Source: Marinobacter salinexigens
GTDB lineage: Bacteria > Pseudomonadota > Gammaproteobacteria > Pseudomonadales > Oleiphilaceae
Direction: 5' to 3'
Assembly: GCF_008370345.1 (NCBI RefSeq)
Contig: NZ_VTUU01000002.1
Span: 558,001-622,000 of the forward strand
Length of the DNA: 64,000 nucleotides
Shown here piece by piece: positions 10,675 to 23,207 of this stretch. The translations under genes were made by a program, and so were the position numbers. The notes under the pieces were generated by a model, which was not told the origin of the DNA, did no database searches, and saw only the letters and a list, made by a program, of their open reading frames with translations. Every line of letters starts with the position of its first letter. The stretch's first letter is position 1.

Positions 10675-11910
10675 ATGATGACCCACCGCCGCGAAGAGAA
10701 CGTCTGGATTCCCGAGTCGGATCTTGACGGTATGACAGTAGATACCCTGGCGGTGAGGGCAGGGCAGATTCGTACTGGCCAACTGGAACATAGCGACCCT
10801 ATTTTTCCCACCTCCAGCTTTGTATACGGCAGTGCGGCCCAGGCGGCTGCACGCTTCGGTGGTGAAGAGCCAGGTAATATCTACTCAAGATTTACCAATC
10901 CGACGGTACAGGCGTTTGAAGGCCGTATTGCAGCTATGGAAGGCGCCGAACGCGCCGTCGCCACTGCCTCAGGAATGGCTGCCATCCTCAGTACCTGCAT
11001 GGCGCTCCTTAAGGCTGGCGACCATGTTGTGTGCTCCCGTGGTGTATTCGGCACGACCAATGTCCTTTTCCAGAAGTATATGGCGAAGTTCGGTGTCGAA
11101 ACGACGTTTGTCAGCCTGACTGACATGGATGCGTGGGCATCTGCTGTTCGGCCAGAAACCCGGATGCTGTTTATCGAAACTCCGTCCAACCCGCTGTGTG
11201 AAGTGGCAGATATGGAAAAGCTGGCGGCATTGGCCAAGGCCAGTGATGCCCTGTTTGTGGTCGATAACTGTTTCTGCACGCCTGTACTTCAGCGCCCACT
11301 GGATTTTGGCGCAGATATCGTCGTGCACTCTGCGACCAAGTACCTTGATGGTCAGGGACGCTGTGTTGGTGGTGTCGTTGTTGGTCCAGACAAGCTGGTT
11401 GATGAAGTTTATGGATTCCTTCGTTCCGCTGGGCCCACAATGAGCCCTTTCAATGCGTGGGTATTCCTCAAGGGCTTGGAAACGTTACCAATTCGTATGC
11501 GTGCTCACTGCGACAATGCGTTAGAGTTGGCTCTATGGCTGGAGCAGCAGGAGGCTGTGGAGCAAGTGTTCTATGCCGGCCTGGAAAGTCATCCGCAACA
11601 TGCACTCGCGGCCCGACAGCAAAAAGGGTTTGGTGGCGTTTTGTCGTTCCGGCTGAAAGGCGGCCGGGAAGAAGCATGGCGTTTTGTCGATGGCACACGG
11701 ATGATTTCAATCACCGCCAATCTTGGCGATGTGAAAACGACGATAACTCATCCGGCAACCACCACCCACGGCCGGCTGTCGCCTGAAGACAAAGCGGCTG
11801 CAGGCATTACCGAAAATCTGATTCGGCTTTCGGTGGGTATAGAAGCAGTCGAAGATCTGAAAACTGACCTGTCCAGAGGTTTTCACGCTCTTCAGAACCC
11901 GAGCAATTAA
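10675..11910 (+). CDS. metZ: O-succinylhomoserine sulfhydrylase
   Basis: Cys/Met-metabolism PLP enzyme that makes homocysteine directly from O-succinylhomoserine and sulfide, bypassing cystathionine. The PLP lysine lies in [14 protein letters not shown], with [16 protein letters not shown] and YSRFTNPT upstream and the late [17 protein letters not shown] motif. At 411 residues it is standard. Two ATGs are adjacent (10675 and 10678), both after CAGGAG. Following purF, 26 bp away, is the arrangement known in pseudomonads. Homocysteine made here would feed MetH, encoded at 42-45.6 kb. MetB/MetC-type activity cannot be excluded from sequence alone. Confidence 0.88.
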   Translation: MMTHRREENVWIPESDLDGMTVDTLAVRAGQIRTGQLEHSDPIFPTSSFVYGSAAQAAARFGGEEPGNIYSRFTNPTVQAFEGRIAAMEGAERAVATASGMAAILSTCMALLKAGDHVVCSRGVFGTTNVLFQKYMAKFGVETTFVSLTDMDAWASAVRPETRMLFIETPSNPLCEVADMEKLAALAKASDALFVVDNCFCTPVLQRPLDFGADIVVHSATKYLDGQGRCVGGVVVGPDKLVDEVYGFLRSAGPTMSPFNAWVFLKGLETLPIRMRAHCDNALELALWLEQQEAVEQVFYAGLESHPQHALAARQQKGFGGVLSFRLKGGREEAWRFVDGTRMISITANLGDVKTTITHPATTTHGRLSPEDKAAAGITENLIRLSVGIEAVEDLKTDLSRGFHALQNPSN

Positions 11911-11923
11911 CGTCCAGGTATTC

Positions 11924-14539
11924 ATGGCAGAGTCCGCAAAAGCGAAAAGTGCACCAAATGAACTGACGGAAAAACAGCTACGCTTTCGCCGTCTGGTCTC
12001 TCAGGGCGCAAGGGAAGGAGCGGTCATCGCGCTCATTGCCTTGTGCATATACCTTGCTATGGCACTGGTAACATTCAGCCCGTCAGACCCTGGATGGGCC
12101 AGTATCGGGCACGACACCAGTGTTCAGAATTCAGCCGGGCGTACAGGCGCCTGGCTTGCCAGCCTGTTAATGGACTTCTTTGGCCATGTGGCCTACCTGT
12201 TTCCAGTCATGATCGCGGGATACGCCATTATGCTGATTCGTCGGCGTAATGATTCCCTTGATCTGCACTGGCCTCTGTTCATGGTCCGTTTCGGCGGATT
12301 TCTTCTGATCCTGCTTTCAGCCACCAGTCTGCTTTCTCTCTACTCGGTCTTCGGTCTCGGAGCGTCATCAGGTGGGGTATTGGGAACCGCGGTGTCTGAA
12401 GCGATGGTGCGGTTTTTTAACCTCCCGGCAACAACACTCCTTCTGATCGCAATTTTTCTGTTTGCCTTGACCGTGACTACCGGTTTGTCCTGGTTCTGGC
12501 TGATGGATCAGGTTGGAGGTCTGACACTGAAGTTGGGTCTTGCGGTGAAAGCGATGGTCACCAAGGATCGGGATGCTTCCGGCTCAGAGGAACGGCAACC
12601 TGCTCCACAGCCCCGACGAGAGGCGAAAGTTGAGCCGCCGGTTGTCAACGAGCGGGTATCGGCGGACGATCAAGGTGATGAACCTCGTTGGTGGCACAAA
12701 CTTCCGGGATTTGGTCCGAAAGCTCCCAAGGCGGGGGAAAAGCCTTCAAAAGGTCCCGGGCAACGCCCGGAACGGAAAGAGCCAGGGCTGGAGGGGGCGC
12801 TTCCTGAGATTGATCCGGATCCAGTCGCACTGGAGAGTTTCAGCTCCCGTGACGATGCGCCCCCGGCAAGGTCTGCCAAGCCGGTACCGAAAGCAGCGGA
12901 AGCCGAACCCCGGCAAGCGCAGCAGGCTACGTCCCGCTCTCTGAGGATTTCACCGTTCAAGAAAGAAGATCAGGGCGCCGCCAGGAAAACGAATGGCAGT
13001 CAACAGCCATCCTTGCTTGAAGACATTGAGAGCCCGATACCTCCCATAAGCCTTCTTGACCCACCGGAGGAGCACAAGGAACGGGGTTACTCCGAAGAAT
13101 CCCTTGAGCATATGTCCCGTTTGCTTGAAGAGAAACTGAGTGACTTTGGTGTCTCGGTCGAAGTGGTGGAGGTCAACCCAGGACCTGTCATTACGCGGTT
13201 TGAAATAAAGCCCGCGCCAGGCGTGAAGGTCAGCAAGATTTCGAACCTTGCGAAGGATCTCGCGCGCTCGCTCGCGGTGCTCAGCGTTCGCGTGGTAGAG
13301 GTTATTCCCGGTAAATCTGTTGTCGGTATCGAAATACCGAACGAGGAGCGGGAAATTGTACGATTGAGCGAAGTTCTCGGCGCCCGTGTATTTGAGGAAT
13401 CCAGCTCGCCGCTGACGCTGGCGCTGGGTAACGACATCGGTGGTAACCCGATGGTCGCCAACCTCGCTAAAATGCCGCATCTGCTGGTTGCTGGTACCAC
13501 GGGGTCCGGTAAGTCCGTTGGTGTAAACGCCATGTTGCTTAGCATGCTGCTGAAAGCAACTCCGGATGAAGTCAGGTTTATTATGGTGGACCCCAAGATG
13601 CTCGAATTGAGCATCTATGACGGAATCCCTCATTTGCTGGCTCCGGTAGTGACGGATATGAAAGAGGCCGCCAATGCATTGCGCTGGTGTGTGGCAGAGA
13701 TGGAGCGGCGCTATCGTTTGATGGCAAGCCTGGGCGTTCGAAACATTGCGGGTTACAACCGTAAGGTAAAGGACGCGATCGCCGAGGGTGAGCCGCTTCT
13801 CGATCCTCTCTGGAAGCCCGATGAGTATCTGGCAAATGATGAGCAGGAACGCCCTGAGCTGGAAACCTTGCCGTTTATCGTTGTCGTGATTGATGAATTT
13901 GCAGACATGATGATGATTGTCGGCAAAAAGGTCGAAGAGTTGATAGCCCGTATCGCACAGAAAGCCCGGGCGGCGGGTATTCACCTGGTTCTGGCGACTC
14001 AGCGGCCGTCAGTAGATGTGATTACCGGCCTGATCAAGGCCAACATTCCAACGCGGATGTCTTTCCAGGTTTCTTCGAAGATTGATTCCCGTACTGTTCT
14101 TGACCAGGGCGGCGCTGAGCAACTTCTTGGTCATGGGGATATGCTGTATCTCCCACCCGGATCAGGTTTGCCGGTCAGGGTTCACGGTGCGTTTGTTGAT
14201 GACGATGAAGTTCACCGTGTTGTGAATGCCTGGAAAGCGCGTGGTGAACCTGTCTACGTTGATGATGTACTGAACGGCGCGGAGGGTGAAAACCTGCCTG
14301 GTGTACCAACACTCAACGAGGGTGGTGGCGACAGTGAAGGTGATGCGCTCTACGACGAAGCTGTGGCCTTTGTCACCGAAGGGCGTCGGGTATCCATTTC
14401 ATCAGTTCAGCGCAAATTCAAGATCGGTTACAACCGGGCTGCAAACCTGGTGGATGCAATGGAGGCTTCAGGGGTTGTCAGTGCCGCAGGGCATAATGGA
14501 ACCCGTGAAGTACTGGCTCCACCACCTCCGAAAAACTAG
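11924..14539 (+). CDS. ftsK: DNA translocase FtsK
   Basis: Septum-anchored, ATP-driven DNA pump that clears and aligns chromosome termini and activates XerCD at dif. The N-terminal 200 residues hold about four transmembrane helices. A Pro/Lys/Glu-rich linker runs to about residue 370. The motor follows with Walker [14 protein letters not shown] and Walker [15 protein letters not shown]. The C-terminal 65 residues ([20 protein letters not shown]...) form the winged-helix gamma domain that reads KOPS sites. At 871 residues the linker is short compared with E. coli but normal for this group. It heads a tight run with lolA and rarA. Confidence 0.96.
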   Translation: MAESAKAKSAPNELTEKQLRFRRLVSQGAREGAVIALIALCIYLAMALVTFSPSDPGWASIGHDTSVQNSAGRTGAWLASLLMDFFGHVAYLFPVMIAGYAIMLIRRRNDSLDLHWPLFMVRFGGFLLILLSATSLLSLYSVFGLGASSGGVLGTAVSEAMVRFFNLPATTLLLIAIFLFALTVTTGLSWFWLMDQVGGLTLKLGLAVKAMVTKDRDASGSEERQPAPQPRREAKVEPPVVNERVSADDQGDEPRWWHKLPGFGPKAPKAGEKPSKGPGQRPERKEPGLEGALPEIDPDPVALESFSSRDDAPPARSAKPVPKAAEAEPRQAQQATSRSLRISPFKKEDQGAARKTNGSQQPSLLEDIESPIPPISLLDPPEEHKERGYSEESLEHMSRLLEEKLSDFGVSVEVVEVNPGPVITRFEIKPAPGVKVSKISNLAKDLARSLAVLSVRVVEVIPGKSVVGIEIPNEEREIVRLSEVLGARVFEESSSPLTLALGNDIGGNPMVANLAKMPHLLVAGTTGSGKSVGVNAMLLSMLLKATPDEVRFIMVDPKMLELSIYDGIPHLLAPVVTDMKEAANALRWCVAEMERRYRLMASLGVRNIAGYNRKVKDAIAEGEPLLDPLWKPDEYLANDEQERPELETLPFIVVVIDEFADMMMIVGKKVEELIARIAQKARAAGIHLVLATQRPSVDVITGLIKANIPTRMSFQVSSKIDSRTVLDQGGAEQLLGHGDMLYLPPGSGLPVRVHGAFVDDDEVHRVVNAWKARGEPVYVDDVLNGAEGENLPGVPTLNEGGGDSEGDALYDEAVAFVTEGRRVSISSVQRKFKIGYNRAANLVDAMEASGVVSAAGHNGTREVLAPPPPKN

Positions 14540-14550
14540 GAGTTTTCACT

Positions 14551-15219
14551 ATGCAGATCAGAACAGTGTTCGGGGTATGGGTGACATTGCTTGCGTTAGT
14601 GATGGCATTCGGCGTACGTGCTGACCAGCCCGGCCAGGAAGAGCAGGGCAGCCTCATAGCTTCCAATGAGCTTGCATCCTTGTTAAGAGGTTATGAGTCA
14701 TATCAGGCGAATTTCATTCAGATTGTTGTGAATGAACAGGGTACGCAGGTGCAGGAAACCAGGGGTGCTCTGAAGGCCAAGCGGCCGGGGCTGTTTTACT
14801 GGGAAAGCAGCGAGCCTCTCGCGCAGTTTATCGTTAGTAACGGTGAAACTGTTGAGGTCTACGATCCGGACCTGGAGCAGGTCACTGTCCACCACCTTGA
14901 TGAGCGGGTTCAGACTACTCCCGCATTGCTCCTGAGCGGAGAAGTGGGCAACCTCAATGAAACTTACCGGGTTTCTCAACGCTCAATCGGCGACCATACT
15001 CGGGAATTCACTTTGGAACCCCGTAGCCCGGACTCACTGTTTGTGTCCCTTCGCCTCACATTCTTCGATGGTGAGCTGCAGGAAATGCGTATGCGCGACT
15101 CCCTGTCCCAGATGAGTATCCTCAGCTTTAACCAGATTGAGCTGAACAAGGCTCTGGATAACAGTGTGTTTACGCTGGAGTACCCGAGTACTGTGGATGT
15201 GATTCGGGACGGCGCCTGA
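14551..15219 (+). CDS. lolA: Outer-membrane lipoprotein carrier protein LolA
   Basis: Periplasmic chaperone that ferries lipoproteins from LolCDE to LolB. An N-terminal signal peptide (about 24 residues, ending GVRA) is clear. The mature part has the LolA fold landmarks YQANFIQIV, the [21 protein letters not shown] region, and repeated amphipathic beta strands. The 222-residue length is standard. It starts 11 bp after ftsK with GGAG upstream, and its TGA overlaps the rarA ATG by one base. Confidence 0.93.
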   Translation: MQIRTVFGVWVTLLALVMAFGVRADQPGQEEQGSLIASNELASLLRGYESYQANFIQIVVNEQGTQVQETRGALKAKRPGLFYWESSEPLAQFIVSNGETVEVYDPDLEQVTVHHLDERVQTTPALLLSGEVGNLNETYRVSQRSIGDHTREFTLEPRSPDSLFVSLRLTFFDGELQEMRMRDSLSQMSILSFNQIELNKALDNSVFTLEYPSTVDVIRDGA

Positions 15220-16556
15220 TGCAGGAGGGGCTGTTTGATAGTCAGCCAGGATTCCAGCCGCTGGCTGCGCGCATGCGGCCTCGTTCGCTGGATGACTATG
15301 TGGGCCAAGAGCACCTGGTTGGTCCCGGGAAACCGCTGAGAAGGGCGGTGGAACAAGAACAGCTCCACTCGATGATACTCTGGGGGCCTCCCGGCGTTGG
15401 TAAAACCACGTTCGCGCAGTTGCTTGCGAATCTGGGCGGCCTGAGTTTCGAAACCCTTTCCGCGGTTCTGAGTGGCGTAAAGGATATTCGTGCGGTTGTG
15501 GAGCACGCGCGCAGCCGAAAGCAATCTCAGGGCCGTGATACCCTTCTTTTTGTCGACGAAGTACACCGGTTTAACAAAAGTCAGCAGGACGCGTTCCTTC
15601 CACATATCGAAGATGGCACGTTCATCTTTGTTGGTGCGACCACCGAAAACCCGTCTTTTGAACTTAACAGCGCGCTGCTTTCCCGAACCCGGGTTTATGT
15701 TCTCAAAAACCTCGCCGAGATCGATATTCTCCGTCTGCTAAGCCGGGCCTTAGTCGCTGATGAAGGGTTTGGAGGGCGACTGGACGTTGACCCCGATACA
15801 TTGCAGGTGATTGCGGCCGCCTCCGGGGGGGATGCTCGGCGGGCACTGAACATTCTCGAAGTTGCTGCAGACCTCGCAGAACCGGCACCGGATGGCCGGG
15901 AATCCATAGGCCCTGAGCAGCTTGAACAGGTCATGCAGACCAGCCTCAGGCGGTTCGATAAGGGCGGAGATGTCTTCTATGATCAGATTTCGGCCCTCCA
16001 TAAATCAGTCCGGGGTTCAGATCCCGATGGCTCCCTGTATTGGCTTTGCCGGATGCTTGATGGTGGGTGCGACCCTCTGTACGTCGCCCGACGACTAGTA
16101 AGAATCGCCAGCGAAGATATTGGCAATGCGGATCCGAGAGCACTCCAGCTCAGCATGGATGCCTGGGATGTCCAGGAGCGCCTCGGCTCTCCGGAAGGAG
16201 AATTGGCCCTTGCCCAGGCCGTGACTTACCTTGCTCTCGCTCCAAAGAGCAACGCTGTCTATAAGGCGTTTAATCAATGCATGGCAGATATCCGTCAGGA
16301 CCCGGATCACGAAGTGCCGGTACATCTCAGGAACGCACCTACCAAACTCTTGAAAACCATGGGCCATGGTGAGAGCTATCGCTATGCGCATGATGAACCC
16401 GACGCGTTTGCCGCTGGCGAATGTTACCTCCCGGAAGCGATCCGCGAACGCCAATACTACCAACCTGTAAACCGTGGGTTGGAAATCAAGCTTCTGGAAA
16501 AGCGCGAGCGACTTCATCGAATGAATGAGGCGAGTACACGTAAACGCTATTCCTGA
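15219..16556 (+). CDS. rarA: Replication-associated recombination protein A (RarA/MgsA AAA+ ATPase)
   Basis: Clamp-loader-like AAA+ ATPase that acts at stalled replication forks. Walker A is [11 protein letters not shown], Walker B is [20 protein letters not shown], and sensor 1 is [19 protein letters not shown]. The C-terminal tetramerisation region follows from about residue 270. The start ATG shares its A with the lolA stop (TGATG), so translation is coupled. The lolA-rarA-serS order is conserved in related genomes. Confidence 0.94.
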   Translation: MQEGLFDSQPGFQPLAARMRPRSLDDYVGQEHLVGPGKPLRRAVEQEQLHSMILWGPPGVGKTTFAQLLANLGGLSFETLSAVLSGVKDIRAVVEHARSRKQSQGRDTLLFVDEVHRFNKSQQDAFLPHIEDGTFIFVGATTENPSFELNSALLSRTRVYVLKNLAEIDILRLLSRALVADEGFGGRLDVDPDTLQVIAAASGGDARRALNILEVAADLAEPAPDGRESIGPEQLEQVMQTSLRRFDKGGDVFYDQISALHKSVRGSDPDGSLYWLCRMLDGGCDPLYVARRLVRIASEDIGNADPRALQLSMDAWDVQERLGSPEGELALAQAVTYLALAPKSNAVYKAFNQCMADIRQDPDHEVPVHLRNAPTKLLKTMGHGESYRYAHDEPDAFAAGECYLPEAIRERQYYQPVNRGLEIKLLEKRERLHRMNEASTRKRYS

Positions 16557-16591
16557 GCACTTCGCCCGGTAGCCACAAGCCTCTGTGCAGG

Positions 16592-18755
<2,164 letters not shown>

Positions 18756-18780
18756 GCTGCCGAAACTGGCCGTATCATTA

Positions 18781-18806
18781 AAAAGGGGAGCCGCGGCTCC
18801 CCTTTT
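18781..18806. terminator. Bidirectional terminator between cobA and the DAHP synthase gene
   Basis: Perfect palindrome: AAAAGGGGAGCC, a GC centre and GGCTCCCCTTTT. It gives a GC stem with a T run in either direction and serves two converging genes. Confidence 0.88.
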
Positions 18807-18827
18807 TAGTGCGATGAGCAGACTGAT

Positions 18828-19904
18828 TTACTTGCCCGCTCGGGTCGGAAGTACGTCTTTCAGCTTGTCGCGCATATCGCGGATCGCTTTTTCGGTGGTT
18901 TCCCAGTCGATACAGGCATCGGTTACGGATACGCCGTACTTCAGGTCTTCCTTGTTTTCCGGGATAGACTGATTACCCCAGTTAATGTTGCTTTCGACCA
19001 TCAGGCTCTGGATGGACTTGTTACCCTCAAGGATCTGGTGAGCCACATCCTGCATGACCAGTGGCTGGATGCCGGGGTCTTTATTGGAGTTGGCGTGGCT
19101 GCAATCCACCATGACCGAGGCGCGCAGCCCGGATTTCTCAAGTGCCTGCTCACAGAGGGCAACGCTAACGGAATCGTAGTTCGGCTTGCCGCCGCCACCG
19201 CGAAGGACCACGTGGCCGTAGTCATTACCCTTGGTGCGGATAATGGCGACTTTGCCTTGCTGGTCGATGCCGAGGAAACTGTGTGGGTGAGAGACGGATT
19301 TCATCGCATTCACTGCGACATCAAGGCTGCCATCAGTACCGTTTTTGAAGCCGATCGCCATGGACAGGCCGCTGCTCATTTCCCGGTGAGTCTGGGATTC
19401 AGTGGTGCGTGCACCGATGGCGGACCAGGCAATGGTATCCTGAAGGTATTGCGGTGAGATCGGATCGAGAGCCTCTGTCGCGGTTGGCAACCCCAGCTCG
19501 TTAATATCGAGCAACAGACGGCGGCCAATGTGCAGTCCCTGTTCGATATCAAAGGTATCGTCCAGATGCGGATCGTTGATGAGCCCCTTCCAGCCTACGG
19601 TGGTGCGAGGCTTCTCAAAATAGACGCGCATGACGATCAACAGGGTATCACTGACTTCATCGGAAAGCTTTTTCAGGCGCTTGGCATAATCCCGGGCAGC
19701 CTCAACATCATGTATAGAGCATGGGCCCACAACCACAAACAACCTGTGATCCTTGCCATCCATGATGTCATAGATAGCCTGGCGGCCTTTGGATACGGTT
19801 TCAGCGGCTTTGTCGGAGAGTGGCATCTCCTGTTTAAGTGCTTCAGGAGTAATCAGCGCTTCCTGGCTAGCCACATTCAGATTCTCAAGTTTGGTGCCGG
19901 ACAT
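18828..19904 (-). CDS. 3-deoxy-7-phosphoheptulonate (DAHP) synthase, class I
   Basis: Condenses PEP and erythrose 4-phosphate, the first step toward aromatic amino acids; chorismate from this route feeds trpFBA in this window. It shows the class I hallmarks FVVVGPCSIHD, MRVYFEKPRTTVGWKG, GARTTESQTHRE and VMVDCSHANSNKDP (metal and substrate ligands), and is full length at 358 residues. Which amino acid inhibits it (AroF, AroG or AroH type) cannot be told by eye, so no gene symbol is given. It is a single-gene unit between a bidirectional terminator and a divergent promoter region. No TyrR-type box was recognised upstream. Confidence 0.93.
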   Translation of the reverse strand: MSGTKLENLNVASQEALITPEALKQEMPLSDKAAETVSKGRQAIYDIMDGKDHRLFVVVGPCSIHDVEAARDYAKRLKKLSDEVSDTLLIVMRVYFEKPRTTVGWKGLINDPHLDDTFDIEQGLHIGRRLLLDINELGLPTATEALDPISPQYLQDTIAWSAIGARTTESQTHREMSSGLSMAIGFKNGTDGSLDVAVNAMKSVSHPHSFLGIDQQGKVAIIRTKGNDYGHVVLRGGGGKPNYDSVSVALCEQALEKSGLRASVMVDCSHANSNKDPGIQPLVMQDVAHQILEGNKSIQSLMVESNINWGNQSIPENKEDLKYGVSVTDACIDWETTEKAIRDMRDKLKDVLPTRAGK

Positions 19905-20027
19905 GTTGTTGTGCTTCCCAGATTTAATTCGAATGACGCCGGAATCCGGTTGCGGTCAACCCCGGCGAGGTGGTTATACTGCGTCATTTGATAGGCCTTT
20001 TCAACGCTTCTTCAGTATAGGAACCGG

Positions 20028-21854
20028 ATGTCAGACAACAGGATGAACGGGAGCCCGGGGGTTACCAGACGAGCTCTTTCCGGCAAGATCAACGAAGTGC
20101 TCTGTGGTATCCGTATACCTGACCTTCCGTACCCAGCGGCAACGCCTGCAGTCGAATCCACGCCTGACTGGAGACCGCTGTTGCTATCCTGCTGGAATGA
20201 ACAGCGTGATGAACGGGTAACCCATCTCATAAGGTCGGTCAATCTTGAATGGTCAGCACAGCAGATCAATGCTGCCTACCTTGCTGACCGGATCATGGAT
20301 GTCTTTCTAAAAAGCAGCGGCCTTCACCCGATAATCGCCAGACGGATAGCGCGTCTTCGGTTTTTTCTTGCCTGGAGGATGAATCTGGACGGTGCTTCTG
20401 CATACAGCCCCATCCTGATGGAATGGCTTGATCAACTCCAGGAATGGCGGGGCTGGAGCGATTCAGGTGGCCGTTCTGCCAAGCATTTGCTGGACAGGCT
20501 TGATGCCCTCGTTATTGCAGTATCCGGCTGCTTTGAGGCGGAAGCTACGTCGTCGCTCGAATCCTTTTGTGCTGATTGGCAGGCGGATACGGTCCGGAGG
20601 CAGGCCCAAACGGGTCGATTAAAGCAGCGACTTCTGGACACCGAACGAGGGGCTGCCAGGCAGCGCCGGGCCGACGCGACCGCTCGTGCGCTGGTGGGAC
20701 GTGCGCTACAGGGCCGGAACATACCGCCGGCAATTGCAGATTTCATATTCAGGCACTGGCTTGGCTTGCTCAAGCAAGCGGTACTTGAATTCGGGTTGGA
20801 AAGTGCCTCCTTCAGGCATGGTTCTAAGTTGCTGGAATGGTTGGTCTGGGTTGGTGATCCTTCGCTCTCGGACAGGGATCGGGACCGGCTTTTTCATGTA
20901 GGTGAGCAGATTGGTGATCGGATTCTCGATGTGTGGCGACGCGTGTTTTCCGCTGAGCTTCCTACCTCACAGTTGTCGGGTATTGAAGCTGTGATGGTTT
21001 CTCGGCTCAAAGGTGAAGTGCCGGCTCTGGAGCCCGCGCTGCCGCCTCAGGGAGAGTTTCATTGGGACGCTGGTTGGCTTGAGGTTGAAAAGCCAGATAC
21101 CACAACAATCTCAATGGCTGAAGATCAGTGGTATGTTGAAGGAGAAGGGCAGCAGGAACATCGGCGATATTTCTTTGCTTACCTTGAGGACACTGGCGAA
21201 ATTCTCTGGACGAATGGAGCTGGCGTAAAACTCGGTTTACAAGCCTGGAGCGATTTTACGGTGGCAAGGCGAGAAGGCGGTTTGCGTCAATTGCCGCAAC
21301 CTACACCTTTTGGCGACGTACTTACGGATACCGTGGGCGTGCTCTGTGAGGTTGCGGAAAAGCAGCGGCTTCAACGGGAACAAGCGGCCCGGGAGGCCAG
21401 AGTCAGGGCTGAAGCTCTGCGTAAGGAAAAAGCCGCTGCAGAGCAGGCTCGCCAAGAGGAGCAGGCAGCCCGGGAAGCCGAACTCGAGCGGCTCAGGCAG
21501 GAAGCCGAAGCGCAGCGCGTGGCTGATGAGGCGGCAGAGCAGGAACGTCTGCGGATTGAGCAAAAGGAATTGGCCCAGCGGCAGGTGGATAGTATTAAAT
21601 TGGGTGGGTGGATTGCGCTCAGTGATGAGCCACCGGGCGGTGATACGGTGAGAATGAAACTGGCTGTGCGAATCAACGCTTCCCGAAAACTGGTGTTTGT
21701 TGATCGTCTGGGATTGAATCGCAGGGAATATCTTGAAGAAGCATTGGTCCAGGAGGTTCTCGGAGGAAAAGCCCGGGTGCTGGGCAGTTCGGCAGAATTC
21801 GACGATACGCTGACCCGGGTTGTGGGTCGCATTCGGGTGGGACGAAACGGATGA
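20028..21854 (+). CDS. DUF1631 family protein with C-terminal coiled coil
   Basis: A cytoplasmic, mostly helical 608-residue protein. The central block (GLHPIIARRIARLRFFLAWRM, then AKHLLDRLDALV, then NIPPAIADFIFRHWLGLLKQ) and the end region (LGGWIALSDEPPGG..., VFVDRLGLNRREYLEEAL) match the layout of DUF1631 proteins, sometimes annotated as thymidine phosphorylase-like without enzymatic support. Residues 445-520 form a long Ala/Glu/Gln/Arg coiled coil. There is no signal peptide or membrane helix. It lies 17 bp before a PilZ gene and is almost certainly co-transcribed, which suggests a link with c-di-GMP signalling. The function is unknown. The candidate promoter TTGCGG-N18-TTATAC is upstream at about 19950-19979. 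Confidence 0.72.
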   Translation: MSDNRMNGSPGVTRRALSGKINEVLCGIRIPDLPYPAATPAVESTPDWRPLLLSCWNEQRDERVTHLIRSVNLEWSAQQINAAYLADRIMDVFLKSSGLHPIIARRIARLRFFLAWRMNLDGASAYSPILMEWLDQLQEWRGWSDSGGRSAKHLLDRLDALVIAVSGCFEAEATSSLESFCADWQADTVRRQAQTGRLKQRLLDTERGAARQRRADATARALVGRALQGRNIPPAIADFIFRHWLGLLKQAVLEFGLESASFRHGSKLLEWLVWVGDPSLSDRDRDRLFHVGEQIGDRILDVWRRVFSAELPTSQLSGIEAVMVSRLKGEVPALEPALPPQGEFHWDAGWLEVEKPDTTTISMAEDQWYVEGEGQQEHRRYFFAYLEDTGEILWTNGAGVKLGLQAWSDFTVARREGGLRQLPQPTPFGDVLTDTVGVLCEVAEKQRLQREQAAREARVRAEALRKEKAAAEQARQEEQAAREAELERLRQEAEAQRVADEAAEQERLRIEQKELAQRQVDSIKLGGWIALSDEPPGGDTVRMKLAVRINASRKLVFVDRLGLNRREYLEEALVQEVLGGKARVLGSSAEFDDTLTRVVGRIRVGRNG

Positions 21855-21870
21855 GTGGGAAGCCTTGACT

Positions 21871-22281
21871 ATGTCAGACACAGATTATGGTTTTGGCAAC
21901 ACCAACGAAGCCTCCGTCCGTGCTGAGAGCCGGAGAGAATACCGGTTAACGGTGCGGGCCATTGCAATGCTTGAAATGGAGGCGTCAGATCCGGAGGGTT
22001 CCGGAGAGGGCACTCAGGGACGGGCGATTCATTGTCGTATTCGGGACATTTCCGCGGCCGGGTTTTCCCTCTATTGTGATGAGCCCCTTACCGAGGGCGC
22101 TTTGTTACCTGTCACCATTGACTTGGATAATCCTGTCGCGCCGATTGGACTCATGGTGGAAGTGGTCTGGTGTTGTCCCGATGAGGCCGCCTTCCTGGCT
22201 GGCTTGCATATCGTGGAATCTGATGGAACAGGTTACGTCGAGTGGGTAGAGGCGGTGGCATCCGCTATGGTTGACGGGTAG
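21871..22281 (+). CDS. PilZ domain protein (c-di-GMP binding)
   Basis: A 136-residue single-domain protein. Both halves of the c-di-GMP-binding signature are present: the RxxxR motif in SRREYRL (residue about 22) and DxSxxG in IRDISAAGF (about residue 60). The frame extends upstream to ATG 21820 inside the previous gene, but ATG 21871 after the DUF1631 stop gives a normal PilZ N-terminus and is preferred. No effector domain is attached, so it should act by binding a partner, possibly the co-encoded DUF1631 protein. Confidence 0.85.
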   Translation: MSDTDYGFGNTNEASVRAESRREYRLTVRAIAMLEMEASDPEGSGEGTQGRAIHCRIRDISAAGFSLYCDEPLTEGALLPVTIDLDNPVAPIGLMVEVVWCCPDEAAFLAGLHIVESDGTGYVEWVEAVASAMVDG

Positions 22282-22313
22282 TCGGGGCGGACCACAAGGA
22301 AAGAGTAAAAAAT

Positions 22314-22340
22314 AGCCGGCGGATCGCCGGCTCTTTTTCT
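22314..22340. terminator. Terminator between the converging PilZ and fabI genes
   Basis: AGCCGGCG / CGCCGGCT stem with GAT loop, followed by CTTTTTCTTT on the plus strand and preceded by an A-rich run (AAAAAAT) for the minus strand, so it can serve both genes. Confidence 0.85.
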
Positions 22341-22356
22341 TTCATGGACGGGGAGA

Positions 22357-23142
22357 TCAGTCTTCAATCTCGCCCATGCCAGTAATATTGAAACCAGCAT
22401 CTACGTACATGATTTCACCCGTGATTCCGCTTGCCAGGTCAGAACCCAGGAATGCCGCAGCGTTACCCACTTCATCAATAGTCACGTTACGCTTGAGCGG
22501 TGCACGCTTCGCATTTTCTGCCAGCATGCGACGGAAGCTCTTGATACCGGACGCTGCCAGGGTCTTGATCGGGCCAGCAGAGATGCCGTTCACCCGAATA
22601 CCTTCTTTGCCCAGGCTGACGGCCATGTAGCGGACGTTAGCTTCCAGGGATGCTTTGGCCAGCCCCATCACGTTGTAGTTCTGCAGAACGCGTTCAGCAC
22701 CCAGGTAGCTCAAGGTGAGGAGGGAGCTTCCTTCGTGCATCATCTTGCGTGCGCCCTTGGCAAGCGCCACAAAGCTGTAGGAGCTGATGTCGTGTGCGAT
22801 TTTGAAGCCTTCACGGGTGGTTACGTCGACGTAGTTTCCATCCAGTTCATGGCCGGGGGCGAAGCCAACGGCATGGACGATGATGTCGATGTTGTCCCAG
22901 TGCTTGCCCAGTTCAGTGAATACGTTTTCGATTTCTTCATCACTGGCGACATCACAAGGGAAGGTCAGGTTGCTGCCCCATTCCTCGGCGAATTTCTCTA
23001 CGCGCGGCTTGAGCTTTTCGTTCTGGTAGGTAAATGCCAATTCGGCGCCTTCTCGGGCAAACGCATCGGCAATGCCGTAGGCGATGGACAGTTTACTGGC
23101 GACACCAACAATCAGTGCTTTCTTGCCACTGAGTATTCCCAT
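22357..23142 (-). CDS. fabI: Enoyl-[acyl-carrier-protein] reductase [NADH] FabI
   Basis: Last step of each fatty acid elongation cycle and the triclosan target. An atypical [23 protein letters not shown] is the NADH-binding loop and [14 protein letters not shown] carries the catalytic Tyr-x6-Lys. [14 protein letters not shown] and [14 protein letters not shown] are FabI-specific. At 261 residues it is standard. A separate unit downstream of the yej transporter genes, 65 bp away. Confidence 0.95.
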   Translation of the reverse strand: MGILSGKKALIVGVASKLSIAYGIADAFAREGAELAFTYQNEKLKPRVEKFAEEWGSNLTFPCDVASDEEIENVFTELGKHWDNIDIIVHAVGFAPGHELDGNYVDVTTREGFKIAHDISSYSFVALAKGARKMMHEGSSLLTLSYLGAERVLQNYNVMGLAKASLEANVRYMAVSLGKEGIRVNGISAGPIKTLAASGIKSFRRMLAENAKRAPLKRNVTIDEVGNAAAFLGSDLASGITGEIMYVDAGFNITGMGEIED

Positions 23143-23207
23143 GGGTAAATCTCCCTTGTTCCTGATTTTCGAGCATTATCCCTGATGCCGGAGGTGGCGG
23201 GTAACGC

